64,000 nucleotides of DNA from Thereva unica. Its lineage: Eukaryota > Arthropoda > Insecta > Diptera > Therevidae. The position numbers and the translations under genes were made by a program. Below the pieces are notes generated by a model. The model saw only the letters and a program-made list of their open reading frames with translations. It searched no databases and was not told the DNA's origin. The stretch covers positions 81,208,070 through 81,272,069 of the forward strand of contig OX465282.1 of NCBI GenBank assembly GCA_949987705.1, given 5' to 3'. Below, in pieces: positions 31,582-43,118 of the stretch (position 1 is its first letter; every line of letters begins with the position of its first letter).

Positions 31582-34500
31582 TCTTCTTCTTTAACGGCTC
31601 TACAACCGGAATCCGGTCCTGGCCTCGCGCAACTGTTCTCTCCACCGGTCCCGATTCTGAGCCGATGTCATCCAGTTTGGCATCCCTAAACTCTGAGCGT
31701 CCTGGTCCACGCCATCCTTCCAGCGAAGGTTGGGCCTCCCTCGCTGTCGCACCCCATAGGTCTTACCGCCGAGAACTTTCCGAGCAGGCTCATCTTCACT
31801 CATGCGAGCTAGATGCCCTGCCCACCGGAGCCTACCGAGCTTTATTTTCTTCACAACATCTATGTCGCGATAGCGCTCGTAGATCTCGTCATTGTAGAGT
31901 CTCCGGAATCGTCCTTCCTCACATACGGGGCCAACAATCCTCCGAAGTATTTTCCTCTCAAACACGCCCAAGAGGTTTGAGTGCTTTTTGCTAAGCACCC
32001 ACGTTTCGGATGCATATGTGAGAACGGGTAAGACCATCGTCTTATATAGTAAAAGTTTAGACGTTATGGTTAGATATTTGGATTTGAAGAGCCTTGACAG
32101 ACTATAGTAGGCTTTGTTGGCTTTTAGCAGTCGTGCGCGTATTTCTGGTTCCATGCTATTGTCGGCTGCTACTATTGACCCAAGGTAGGTAAATGATTTT
32201 ACCACGTCAAACTCGTGTTCCGCTACCTTGATTGTGGGACCAATGTTAGGTGTTCTTCCAGACGAGGCCACCATGTACTTTGTTTTGCTTTCGTTAATGT
32301 GCAGTCCCAGATTTCCTGCCGCTTGCTCAATCTGAGTGAAAGCTTCTTGTACAGCTGTTGTTGTTCTTCCAATGATGTCAATGTCGTCTGCGTAAGCCAG
32401 TAATTGGGTGGACTTGTGGAGGATTGTACCCCTAGATGTCACGCCCGAATCTCGGATCACTTTCTCCAACGCCAGGTTGAAAAGGAGGCAGGCCAGACCG
32501 TCCCCTTGTCGGAGTCCATTATAGATGTTGATTGGTCTGGACAGTGTTCCGGATACCTTTACTTGGCTTGACACATTGATCATGGTCAACCTACATAGTC
32601 TTGTCAGTTTGTTGGGGATGCCGAATTCTCTCATGGCTTTGTAGAGTTCTACCCTGGCTATGCTATCATAGGCGGCTTTAAAGTCTATGAAGAGGTGTTG
32701 AATTGAGTTTTGAAACTCTAGACATTTTTCCATAGCCTGCCTCAAGGTGAAAATCTGATCAGTCGTTGATTTGCCTGGGCTGAAGCCACACTGGTAATGG
32801 CCTATGATGTTTCTGGCGTATGGGGCCATCCTGTTTTGTAGGATAGCGGAGAATATCTTATACACGGTACTCAACAACGTTATACCGCGATAATTAGTGC
32901 ACGCTGTGATATCTCCTTTTTTGTGTACCGGACAGAGGATGCCTTTTCTCCAGTCTTCTGGCATCACTTCCTGCTCCCATACTTGCACAATTAATTCATG
33001 AATCGCTTGGTGTAATGTAGGCCCTCCATATTTAACCAGCTCCGCTGCGATGCCGTCTGCACCCGAGGCCTTGTTGTTTTTGAGCCGGCTGATGGCTCTG
33101 CTAACTTCTTCTATGCTTGGTGGCGGCAGCATAGCATTGTCATCAGATATTGGTGGAGCCTCCGAATCCTCAGTTAGCTCGCCATTTAGCAATTCATGAA
33201 AGTGCTCTTCCCATCGCTCCAAGATGCCTTTAGGATCGGTGATCAGATTACCTTCTTTGTCCTTGCAGTATGTGCAACGTGGTGTGAATTGCGTCATACT
33301 GCGGACTCTTTGGTAGAACTCCCGCGCCTGGTGCGGCCGTCGTTCTCTGTACTGTTCTAGCTCACAGACGAGATTTTTTTCCCAGGCTTCCTTTTTCCGT
33401 CTGTGAATTCTCTTTTCTTCTTTTCTGAGCTCTTTATAGTTCTCTTCGCGTGCCCGTGTTCTCTGAGACTGCTGCATGGCTCGGTACGCAGCATTCTTAC
33501 GTTCAGTTGCCAGCTTGCATTCATTATCGAACCAGTCGTTCCGATCTTTACGACTTCTGCCTAAGATGGAATCAGCAGTACTAATGACAGTATTTTTAAG
33601 GCGGGTCCAGTTCTCTTCAACGCCCGGCATTTCATCCCCAGGACTTAGGGCGAGTTCTAATGCATGACCGTAGCTGTTTCTGGCCATTTCATTGCGTAGT
33701 GCAGCTGTGTTGATTCGAGCCTGATCAGCGGATACAAAGCTTTTCAGCGTTGTAATGCGCTCTCGGAGCACCATACCAACAAGATAGTGATCCGAGTCGA
33801 AGTTGGCACCTCGGTACGTTCGTACCGTCATCAGACCCGAAAGGTGGCGGCGGTCTATCAACACATGATCTATTTGGTTGCGAGTGGCTCCATCAGGAGA
33901 TACCCAGGTGGCTTTATGGATATCTTTACGCGCAAATCTAGTACTTGCAACGACCAAGTTCTTACTTGCTGCCATCTCTACAACTCGCTGTCCATTGTCA
34001 TTAGTGTTTTCATGCAAGCTGTGGTTGCCGACATATTGCCTGTATATGGGCTCCCGGCCTACTTTGGCGTTCAGATCTCCCAGTATGATTTTTACATCAT
34101 ACCTGGGGCAGGCATTAAGTTCCCGTTCAACTAATTCGAAGAATTCTTCTTTATCATCATCCGGGGACTCTTCTGTAGGTGCGTGAACGTTTATGAGGCT
34201 GATGTTCTTAAATTTACCTCGCACACGAAGGGAGCATAGCCTTTCGTTTATTGCTTTAAAGCCGATAATGGTAGGCTTCATTCTTTTGCTAACCATAAAA
34301 CCTACTCCTAGAACATGGTGTTTTGTATGACAGCTGTAATATACGTCATACTCAGGTTTTTGCAGAACACCATTCCCTCTCCACCTCATCTCCTGAATGG
34401 CGGTAATGTCAGCTTTATACTTTGACAGGGTATCGGCTAGATGTTTTGAAGCTCGAGTTCTGTACAGAGTTCGAACGTTCCATGAAAAAATTCGTAAATC

Positions 34501-34783
34501 GTTTTGCCTTTTTCGTTGCCGTGGTCGTCGTAGTTTATTCCAGTATCCGAGGCATGTTGCTCGTTCCGTAATAATTGTTTTTTACGGGTGAGGTTATTAG
34601 CCTCACGCCAACCTTACTTGGAAGGGACTAGCCCGATCATATTAGCCTATCCTCTCTCATAGAATAGTTACCAGTGGCCACCGCTAGGAGGTTATGATCG
34701 CACTTCCATCAGTCCGAAATAGTTACGGCACGTGCATGTTATGCTACATGTTATTCCCCCTATTCCGCTGATGACTGACCACC
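31582..34783 (-). mobile_element. Full-length RTE-like non-LTR retrotransposon
   Basis: Flanked by an exact 11-bp target duplication TTAATGAGGCT (31571-31581 and 34784-34794). The minus strand has a 5' leader of about 200 nt, one long ORF, and a very short 3' end of GAA repeats (CTTCTTCTT on plus). A short 3' UTR with a microsatellite tail fits the RTE group. It sits in the intron of the Myb/SANT-like gene, in the same orientation. The leader contains a hairpin, GTGAGGCTAATAACCTCAC. Confidence 0.9.
31600..34581 (-). CDS. RTE-like ORF: EEP endonuclease plus reverse transcriptase, apparently intact
   Basis: Open from 34581 to the stop at 31600 (about 993 codons) without a break. The endonuclease spans roughly residues 30-250: LRIFSWNVRTLYR, ITAIQEMRW (catalytic Glu), IILGDLNAKVG, RNQIDHVLI and SDHYLV. 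The RT follows: KASGADGIAAELVKYGG, PVHKKGDITACTNYRGI, FIDFKAAYDS, NGLRQGDGLACLLFN and the catalytic LAYADDIDIIG. The C-terminus has ERKILRRIVGPVCEEGR and LRWAGHLARM. The first in-frame ATG is at 34389, inside the endonuclease. The true start must be upstream and non-ATG, or the original ATG is lost. This is the best candidate for a recently active element here. Confidence 0.93.
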   Translation of the reverse strand, partial: KTIITERATCLGYWNKLRRPRQRKRQNDLRIFSWNVRTLYRTRASKHLADTLSKYKADITAIQEMRWRGNGVLQKPEYDVYYSCHTKHHVLGVGFMVSKRMKPTIIGFKAINERLCSLRVRGKFKNISLINVHAPTEESPDDDKEEFFELVERELNACPRYDVKIILGDLNAKVGREPIYRQYVGNHSLHENTNDNGQRVVEMAASKNLVVASTRFARKDIHKATWVSPDGATRNQIDHVLIDRRHLSGLMTVRTYRGANFDSDHYLVGMVLRERITTLKSFVSADQARINTAALRNEMARNSYGHALELALSPGDEMPGVEENWTRLKNTVISTADSILGRSRKDRNDWFDNECKLATERKNAAYRAMQQSQRTRAREENYKELRKEEKRIHRRKKEAWEKNLVCELEQYRERRPHQAREFYQRVRSMTQFTPRCTYCKDKEGNLITDPKGILERWEEHFHELLNGELTEDSEAPPISDDNAMLPPPSIEEVSRAISRLKNNKASGADGIAAELVKYGGPTLHQAIHELIVQVWEQEVMPEDWRKGILCPVHKKGDITACTNYRGITLLSTVYKIFSAILQNRMAPYARNIIGHYQCGFSPGKSTTDQIFTLRQAMEKCLEFQNSIQHLFIDFKAAYDSIARVELYKAMREFGIPNKLTRLCRLTMINVSSQVKVSGTLSRPINIYNGLRQGDGLACLLFNLALEKVIRDSGVTSRGTILHKSTQLLAYADDIDIIGRTTTAVQEAFTQIEQAAGNLGLHINESKTKYMVASSGRTPNIGPTIKVAEHEFDVVKSFTYLGSIVAADNSMEPEIRARLLKANKAYYSLSRLFKSKYLTITSKLLLYKTMVLPVLTYASETWVLSKKHSNLLGVFERKILRRIVGPVCEEGRFRRLYNDEIYERYRDIDVVKKIKLGRLRWAGHLARMSEDEPARKVLGGKTYGVRQRGRPNLRWKDGVDQDAQSLGMPNWMTSAQNRDRWREQLREARTGFRL

Positions 34784-34980
34784 TTAATGAGGCTAACATT
34801 TCATAAATTAACTAACCTTTTTCCACTCACAAACTTCCTTTATTGCTGGTCCTAAACTGTCCAAATTTTTCTTTAAACTCAACCAGAAAGTTTTGACGGC
34901 TTCTGGTGATCTGCTCGTTGTATTTTTTGCGAGATCTGGACTACCTTTCATAACTTCCACCAGTTTGGCAAACTGGTTGC

Positions 34981-36552
34981 TGTTTAATACAGCAAAAAGG
35001 TTAAAAAATTAAATTGCCTATATCGGAAATAAAAAGAATCGTGGTGGTTTAACTCTCAAGCATTTATTAACTTATGTATATATATTTTTTTTTTTAACAA
35101 TAATATTACACACTTCTTATTAGGGACCTCTTAATTTAGTCAAGCAAAAAATAGCATGTAAATACTCACTTTCACCTCTGGGGCATATATAAGTATTATT
35201 ACTATTTTTAATATTATTATCTTCTTATCTAATATTCTTTAAAAACTTCGATAACACTGCGCATTTACTCCATATAACCGTGGTGCTTCCTCTAAAAATC
35301 TTCTTCTTCTTCCTCTAAAAATTTTCGCTGAATAACCTGTCTGTAAAGAGAAAAAAAACCGGGCATAAATTTTTCATATTTAATTTACAATAAAATATAA
35401 GGCATATTGTGCAGCGATTACCAAATCGGCATATTGCTCCACAGATTACCTGTTATTTTTGCTACGAAGAACGAGAGTAAATAGCAGTGTTGATGCCGGG
35501 TTTTTATATGTTTTCATTTCGCCGTTATTGCTGCACAGCATCACCATTTCATGTACTAAAATATTAATTAAGTGATTAATTTAGCCGCAATTGTGTGGTG
35601 ATGACTAAACATACATTTTAAATATTAATTCTCACCTTCTCTCTGTATTATTTTATTTTATTTGTTACTAAACATTATAATTTTGTCATTATTATATGGG
35701 TTTTTCATCAACTTGACTTCGATGGTGATGGTCAATTTCGAAAATGGTTTTTGGCGTTTGTATAGCTGTCCCACTCTAAATGGTGATTTTTATTCTCTCT
35801 TTTCCACTAATTATCATATATTAATATTTAAATAAATTTAAATATCTTTTTATTCGCGAAAAAATATGTATTTCTGGCATCACCATCGAATTCGCCATCG
35901 AATTTTACATTGAATTGACATCTCACAACATGAATGTCAGTTGCGTTTGACAATAAACCGCCGCGGTGTATTTCGCGAAGTCGCGAGTGTGTTTTTTCGC
36001 GTTTATTCAGGTGCTGATAATCGTACACAGGTAAGTCTAGTGTCAATATATTCTTGAGATGTTGTTCTAATGTTTTCGGTGGTAGTTTGTGGAGGAAATT
36101 ATGTTAAAATAGAACTTTGCCAATTTCCTTGTATTTGTTTACACCTGTCATTAGATGTTTTAATTATCAATTTATACGCGGAATTCGATTCAAAATTCAC
36201 GTATAAATTGAATAATGTCTTCTTTATGACATCCCATAAAGGTAACTTGCATGAGAAAGTTTGAAAATACGTTTGTTAATGCATATTTATGTTGTTATTT
36301 TTTCCAATGTGTTTGTTGTTGTTTCTTTTTATGTGCTTGAAAATCATTGCTAAATTCAACTGCAATGATTTGTTTTGACTAATAAACTATTCTTAATTCT
36401 AATTAAATTCATTTTTTGTTCTTTTAGGTAAATTCATATTTATTAATTTTAATATTTAACGATTGGATTAATTCAGGTAAGTATATTCATAAGATTTTGT
36501 TTAATTTCATAAATTTTTTAATATATTTTCTTTTTAGGTTTGGGGCTGAACA
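34981..36552 (-). repeat. 3' LTR of Bel#2 (1572 bp)
   Basis: Runs from TGTTTAATACAG to GGGGCTGAACA on the plus strand. The polypurine tract (AACGGGGGAGTA on minus) abuts it at 36553-36564. On the plus strand it contains paired GTAAGT and TTTTAG motifs (36029/36427 and 36478/36537), which look like two antisense introns. Confidence 0.9.
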
Positions 36553-36577
36553 TACTCCCCCGTTTGAACGGTTACGT

Positions 36578-37147
36578 TCAAGACGTGTTGTGTTTTTTTT
36601 GCATTTTGCTGATCCCACGTTTATGATGGTGGTGAAAGATCAATGTTCCATCCGCTTTAACCCGCAAGCGGACTTGGTATTTGCCGGGTAAATTGATGGT
36701 TTGCTCTTTCCGTTTGCTTGCTTGAATGCCTTCATAGTTGATCCGCTGCAACAGGTGTTTCTGCAAATATAAATCTTCTCCCTCCCTGGTAACGAAGCGT
36801 TGAACACAGTTGCCGATCCGATCTCTCAATTCTTTTAGACAGGTCGTTGGCCTCAGTAGTTGCAGGTTTGAAGTTTTACGTCCATTGATGATGGCTGGAG
36901 TGCTTAGTGTAGGGACTGGAATCTTATTCATCGTTGGCGCTCTGTCAGATTTACTGGAACTTGGGACAGGTTCATCATTCTTAGGCACATCAGCTACTGG
37001 AGTGCTTGGATTGGCTAACTCAGGAAAGTCCAGTTGCAGATCGTAATCCAAGTCCAAGAAAGGGCTCTGCATCGGGCTACCAAGTGGTTGTAGTAGGCTA
37101 TCTTCTAAGGCAGCCAAATCCTCCTCTGTATAATCGTATTCGGACAT
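36578..37147 (-). CDS. Bel#2 downstream ORF of unknown function
   Basis: An ATG at 37147 opens 189 codons ending at TGA 36578, between the end of pol (37259) and the polypurine tract. The N-terminal half is acidic and Leu-rich (MSEYDYTEEDLAALEDSLL, SPFLDLDYDLQLDFPEL). The middle is Pro/Ser-rich, and the C-terminal half is basic (RLRVKADGTLIFHHHHKR). No signal peptide, transmembrane segment or fusion-peptide features are visible, so it is not an obvious env. The frame is intact while pol is broken. The acidic-then-basic layout would suit a regulatory or nucleic-acid-binding protein, but that is a guess. I do not recognise the family. Confidence 0.6.
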   Translation of the reverse strand: MSEYDYTEEDLAALEDSLLQPLGSPMQSPFLDLDYDLQLDFPELANPSTPVADVPKNDEPVPSSSKSDRAPTMNKIPVPTLSTPAIINGRKTSNLQLLRPTTCLKELRDRIGNCVQRFVTREGEDLYLQKHLLQRINYEGIQASKRKEQTINLPGKYQVRLRVKADGTLIFHHHHKRGISKMQKKHNTS

Positions 37148-37258
37148 TCTGTAATAAGCTAAATGATTATAGGGGGTTGACATGAAACAGGATTTGGACA
37201 ACAAAACACTTTGGTGTTTACGACACATCACATGTAACATAATAAGTTTGTTGTTCCT

Positions 37259-38918
37259 TCATGGAGTTGTTATTGTGTTGGCAGGGATGTGTCGATCTAT
37301 TGGCAGACGACATATTTTTGCAATCGGTCTCTGTAAGGTATTGCTGTCTGTTTTTACTTCTACTACTCTAGTTAATCCATCAGGACCGGGAAAGACCTTT
37401 TCAATTCTTCCAAGTGGCCACCTGATGGGTGGCATGGTTTCTTGCTTGAGAAGCACGATGTCTCCAACTTCTATGTTTGGCTGCTTTTCTTGCCACTTCG
37501 ATCTTTGCTGCAGGTGGTTGAGGTAATCTTTCGTCCAGACATTCCAAAATTGTTTAACCATACATTGTGTATATTTCCAGCGTTGTGGAAGGGACACGTG
37601 TGTATCATCGGCACGTTCTGGAATGGCGTTCAGGGGTTGTCCAATCAAAAAATGTCCTGGAGTTAAGATGATTGGGTCGTCTGGGTCGTTTTTTACGCAG
37701 GAGAGTGGCCTAGAGTTGAGGCAAGCTTCAATTTGGGTGAGAATTGTCGCATATTCTTCGAAAGTACAGGTGGCTTTTCCTACTGTTCGACGAAGGTGAT
37801 GTTTGATGGATTTCACGCTTGCCTCCCAGATTCCGCCAAAATGTGGTGCTGCGGGAGGGTTGAAATGCCAGGCGATTCCTTTAGATGCTATGAATTGTGC
37901 CGCTGCTGGGGTTGCTTCCTTAATGGCTTTTTTGAGTTCCTTGTCTAGAATGGACTGAGCGCCAATAAAATTGGTGCCACAGTCTGAGTAGATGTTTGAG
38001 CATAGCCCTCTTCTAGCTACAAATCTCTTCAGAGCAGCGATGAATGCGACAGTGGAAAGGTCCGAAACTAATTCGATATGGACTGCTTTAGTTGAAAGGC
38101 ATACCATAACGCAAATATATGCCTTTTGCAATTTGGCATTGCGTAAAGCCTTGCCTTGACTGTAATGGGGCCGGCATAGTCAATACCAACATTTGTAAAT
38201 GGTTTACTTACATTAACTCTATGTGTAGGTAAGTCTGCCATTAATTGTGTCATGGGGCTTCCTTTCAATTTGGCACATGTGAGGCATTTGTGTATGCAGC
38301 TGGTGATGCATCTTCTAGCATCCAAAATCCAGTATTTTTGGCGGCTCGTACTTAAAACTAAAGACGTCCCTCCATGTAGAGTGTCGAGGTGTATTCTATC
38401 AATGATCATACGGGTAACTGGGTGGTCCTGTGGTAAGATAATAGGATGTTTCCTATTATATGGGATTGTGGCATTACGCAATCTTCCTCCAACTCGTATT
38501 AGGCTGTTCTTGTCAATAAATGGAGTTAATTTGAGTAATCGACTATTGCGCCTTACAGGTCGATTATTGTGTAAATCGTCATGTTCTTGTGGAAAGCTGG
38601 TTTGTTGTACTAATCGCAGGGTAATAGTTTCTGCTTCTTGCCATTCCACAGCAGTTAGGTGATTTACACGTTTAGCCTTTGGGTTCGTACAATTATATTT
38701 AAATCTTAATAACATCACAATAATTCGCATGAGCCTAGTGATAGTTGAATAACGTAGTAGTATATTGTCGTCAAACTGTGCTAGGAAACTTGTTACAACT
38801 GGTTTTTTAGCTTCTAGATCAGTTTGTTTCTTGACCGGTGAGGCTTTAGGCCATTGTAATTCCTTTGTTGTTAGCCAGTTTGGCCCGTGCCACCACAGGG
38901 GGTTGTTGTTTAAAGGCC
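37259..38918 (-). pseudogene. Bel#2 pol, C-terminal part: RNase H end and integrase, frameshifted
   Basis: Continues pol beyond the MITE. It opens PLWWHGPNWLTTKELQW (conserved after the Bel RNase H), then the H2C2 finger (LHGGTSLVLS, CLTCAKLKG) and integrase core: GIDYAGPI, YSDCGTNFIGA, and AAPHFGGIWEASVKSIKHH with the catalytic Glu, ending with IEVGDIVLLKQ and GRIEKVFPGPDGLTR in the C-terminal domain. A one- or two-base shift near 38150 separates the first catalytic Asp from the rest. Stop at 37259. In its intact state this would complete a standard Bel/Pao polyprotein. Confidence 0.9.
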
Positions 38919-39386
38919 AGTTTACATCCCAGCCTCAAAGTGGAAGCGCAAATCTGACCTCCTTTATCTCATAGAAGATAGTATGGTTCTGTCTCTGTTT
39001 CACCAAAGTAGCAACAGAAAACGGCAGCCTCAAAGTAGAGCTCTATTGTACTTTACGAATGCGAAGTTTCGAAAAAAGCTTTTAGTTTCGTTAAATTTAA
39101 GTATTCTAATGCCTACTAGATGTCACTTTCGCGGTTTCTTGTGGCTTTTTTAGAAGTTTTTGCATATTTACCTTGTTTTCGACAGTTTGAAAAATCAAAA
39201 ATGAAATGTGGAAAAGTTTGAAACTAATAAAAAGGCTTTGCAGCTCATTAAATTGTTTTCTCTGCGACAGTGATAAAAATTTTCCATTTGACAGTTGCAA
39301 AAAGTTTCGAGCTTTCGACGAAACTTTGCACTTGTATTTTGTACAGGGCCACTTTGTTCTTTCACTTAGAGTCTGGGATGTAAACT
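38919..39386. mobile_element. 468-bp MITE inside Bel#2 pol
   Basis: Perfect 14-bp terminal inverted repeats AGTTTACATCCCAG / CTGGGATGTAAACT, extended imperfectly (CTC.AAGTG.AA). It interrupts pol between SQLR and the PLWWHG segment. No ORF; no clear TSD (GG/CC only). It has an A/T-rich interior. Confidence 0.8.
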
Positions 39387-42300
39387 CCCCTTAATTGTGA
39401 CGCCGAAACGCCTCTGGAGGCTATATCAGCTGGATTGTCCTTCGTTGAAATGTGTTGCCATTGATCAAATCGAATAATGTCTTGAATCTCAACCACTCTG
39501 TTGGCTACATAGGTTTTCCATCTAGATGGGTGTTCCCTTACCCATTGAAGAGCGATTGTTGAGTCTGTCCAAGCGAACGTTGGGATATCATGTAAATCCA
39601 TGTCCTTCTTAGTGCTTTTGATCAGTCGGGCCAATAGTACAGCTCCGTTTAATTCCAAACGAGGAATTGTAGTTGGTTTGGTGGAAGCTACCTTTGTTTT
39701 GGAAGTGAGGAGCGTGGAAGTGATGTCTCCGTTGACTGATTCGACTCGCAAATATAAAACTGCGGCGTACGCCTTAGCAGAGGCGTCGCAAAACCCATGT
39801 AACTGCATATTGGATGGTTTGGAGTAATGAATCCATCTTGGTATTCGAAGAAGTTCTAAGTTTTTTAGGTCGTCCTTAAAATAATTCCATTGGGCCTCAA
39901 GTTGAGTGGACACTGGCTGGTCCCATTCACAACCAGTGATCCATAAAACTTGCATCAGCATTTTAGCTACGATCAGGACAGGTGAAAGCCAACCCAAAGG
40001 ATCATATAACGATGCAATATCGGAGAGGATGTTTCGTTTAGTTGGGTGAGTATGTGCACGCATTGGGATGACTACGAACGTAAAATGGTCTGGTCCTGGA
40101 TGCCAGCGTATACCGAGAGTCTTTATATGGTCATTAGTATCAAACGTCAATGCAGATTTTAATTCGCGATGTTCAACTGGTAGGTGCTCTAATAGTTTGG
40201 AATCGTTGCTTGTCCATTTGCGCAAAAGAAATCCTCCCGATGATGTGAGATCGATTAGTTGTTGTTGTAGTAATTTCGCATCCTGAACAGTGTCAGCACC
40301 AGTCAATAAGTCGTCCACATAAAAATTATGATATATAGCTCGAGCAGCTAGCGGCCAGGTTTCCTTCTCATCTTCTGCCAATTGCTGTAATGTGCGGATT
40401 GCTAGATACGGTGCACATGCCATGCCGAAGGTTACGGTTGTCAACTTGTAGTCCTGTGGAATTAAAGTTTGCGGATGTCGCCAAATGATTCGTTGGAATG
40501 TTTGATGATTTGTTTGAACTCCAATCATGCGATACATCTTTTCGATGTCTGCTGTCATCGCAATCTTGTATTTGCGCCAATTGAGAAGTGTTGCAAAAAG
40601 TTTAGGTTGTATTGTCGGTCCAATAAGGAGATGATCGTTCAAGGATTTTCCTTTAGAGGTTTTGGCTGAGGCATCGAAGACGACACGTAATTTCGTAGTA
40701 CTGCTATCTTTAAATACCGCGTGATGAGGTAAGTAATAGTGTTCCTCCCCTACTGTAGGAGGGCTAGCTTCTTCCATATGCCCAAGGCTGATGTATTCAT
40801 CCAAGCATTTTTGGTAATCCTCTTTCAATTGTGGTTTGTTGGCCCATTGTCGCTCTAACGAACGGAAACGATTAACCGCTTGAGGTCTGGATTCCGCTAA
40901 AGATGGTAGTTGATTATGTATGAAGGGAAGAGTAACCTGGTAACTTCCATCGGATTTGCGTGAGTGTGTTGTAGTGAAGATCTCTTGACAGAGCTCATCT
41001 TCCTTACTTTGTATTGTGACTGTCGGAACCTCTTCCACCTCCCAGAAGCTCCTCAGTTGTTGATCAAGACTAACCTCCTTGGTTTGAAGCGAAAATGTTG
41101 TGGTTTGTGTTGCTGGTAGCGGCTTGGTTGATCCTAGTATAATCCAACCGAACATTGTCCTAACTCCCACCGGGGCTGTTTTGGGTCCACGCCTGATGCC
41201 TTTTTGAACGATTCCGGCATATATACGTGTTCCGAGTAGAGCATCGATCTCTCCTGTTTTCCAAAATTGTGGATCTGCTAAGTCTAACCCAACGAGGTGT
41301 TCCCAATACTCCTTTTGGACAGCCCTTGTTGGCAAAGGGTCTGTAATACTATCGAGTACTAAGAATTCATCTGTTATTGATTGCTTGCTTGGCGTTCGTG
41401 GATGTAAGGTAAGTGTGACCTGTTGCCTTGAAATATCTGTTGGCTTTTTGTTCACAGTTGTAATTTGTACTGCAGTATCTAGGGTCCTGGCGTTTAGTTG
41501 CTTGCACGCTGCCGCAGTAATGAACGATGACTCGGACCCAGGGTCCACGAGGCATCGTAATGTTTTTTGTTTTCCTTGCTCCGTACGAGCAACCACCAAT
41601 GCTGTTGCTAGTAGCGCACCCTTATTTTTTGTAGCAAGGAAAGTTTTGACGGAGTTTGGTTCTTCGGTACCGTCGACCGAATGTGATTTCGCTGTTGCAG
41701 GGTCATGTCTTGAGTTGTTGTCTCCTGGAAGAAAGCGTCCTTGATTTGACTGAGTGGGTTGCACTGTATGTAGGTTGGAATCATTGTGTGGCGCCGTGTA
41801 GTAAACTTTAGTTTTCTCTGGATTGACTTCAATATGCAAAGAAGTATGGTGTTTTTGTTGGCACTTACGGCACCTGTATTTACTGGAGCACTCATCGACT
41901 TTGTGTTGACTGGAGAGGCAATTCAAACACCTCCCAGCTGTATGTATAACATTGCGTTTAGCTGTGCTGGTCATAGCCTGGTATTTCCGACATGTGGCAA
42001 TGAAGTGTCGGCCATGGCAAGCTGGACAGCCGGTTTGGTTTGTAACATGATGTGAATGTGTATTCTGAGTTGCTGGTTTTGTCCCTTGTAAGGGTGAGGA
42101 TTTGGAAACTACGTCGGCAATAGATTCCAATATCCTTAGTCGGTTTGTTAAAAACGTTTGAAACTTTGAAAAGGTAGGTAGTTTTTGAGATGACCCTTGT
42201 TCTTCCTCCCATAACCTTAATGTGATAAAGGGAAGGCGTTGCACTAAAATATAAATTAAGATGGCATCCCATGATTTTGTGTCGATATCCAAATTCTTCA

Positions 42301-43021
42301 ATTGTTGAAGACAATCCGACGTGGTGTTGATCAACGTCTTCATGCCCTTCGCAGTCTCCATTGTCAATTTGGGGACGTTCATGAGTGTCTTAAGTTGGTG
42401 ATTAACGAGAATACGTTTATTCTCATAACGCTCCCTTAATTTTAACCACGCCGGTTCATAGTTCTCATTGGTCATTGGTACGTGCCTGAGTAGTGTTTCT
42501 GCCTCGCCAATTAGACACTCCTTGAGGTAGTGTAATTTTTGGACTGGAAACAATTTAGGATTGTTGTGAACCAACGAAGAAAAAACATCATGGAACGAAC
42601 GCCATAGATCATAGTCCCCATTGTATTTTGGTAGACTAATCCGCGGTAGAGGTATATCTTGTTGGACAGTCATAGGAGTTGAGGGTAAAGTGGCAGACGG
42701 AGGTGTTGGTGAAATCGTGAATTTCTTAAGACCGTCCATTAAATCGGTAAGATAATCAAGGTACTTGCTTTCTGTTTCACTGTATTGCTCCAACATGGAA
42801 GAATCAGATGGATTGGAGGGATCCTGTGTTGCTGCTGCGGCACTCAAAGCGAGATCATTATCCTGGAATTCTGCCCACATGCTCTTCATGCTTGTGATTC
42901 GAGACTCGTAGAATCCTTGAGTTCGCTTCACTAAGGCAGTTTTCTTTTGATTTTCGATGAATTTATCCAAACGATACTTCAACACCCTTTGCCTTTCGTT
43001 TAACTCTTGTACAGACGCCAT
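39387..43021 (-). pseudogene. Bel#2 gag-pol polyprotein, N-terminal part (uninterrupted to the MITE)
   Basis: ATG at 43021 (MASVQELNERQRVLK). The single frame holds gag (FYESRITSMKSMW, LPKYNGDYDLWRSFHDVF, HYLKECLIGEAETLLRHVP), three Cys/His knuckles (CPACHGRHFIATC, CLNCLSSQHKVDEC, CRKCQQKHHTSLH), protease (CLVDPGSESSFI; DPG instead of DSG), RT (LRVVFDASAKTSKG, ADIEKMYRMIG, catalytic YVDDLLTG) and most of RNase H (GFCDASAKAYA, PRLELNGAVL, FAWTDSTIALQW, DNPADIASRGVSA). About 1,210 codons without a stop. Gag and pol are fused, unlike Bel#1, where they are now in different frames. Confidence 0.93.
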
Positions 43022-43093
43022 ATGGAAGGAAACGTATGTGAAAACTAACTCCCAAACCAATCCCAATAAATTAATAAATTCTTGAAAGGACCA

Positions 43094-43118
43094 CCACGTT
43101 CCTGGATGGAACCACCAA
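43094..43118 (-). promoter_or_regulatory. Bel#2 primer binding site region
   Basis: The minus strand next to the 5' LTR reads TTGGTGGTTCCATCCAGGAA. TGG at the expected place marks the tRNA CCA complement. The tRNA is not identified. Confidence 0.55.
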
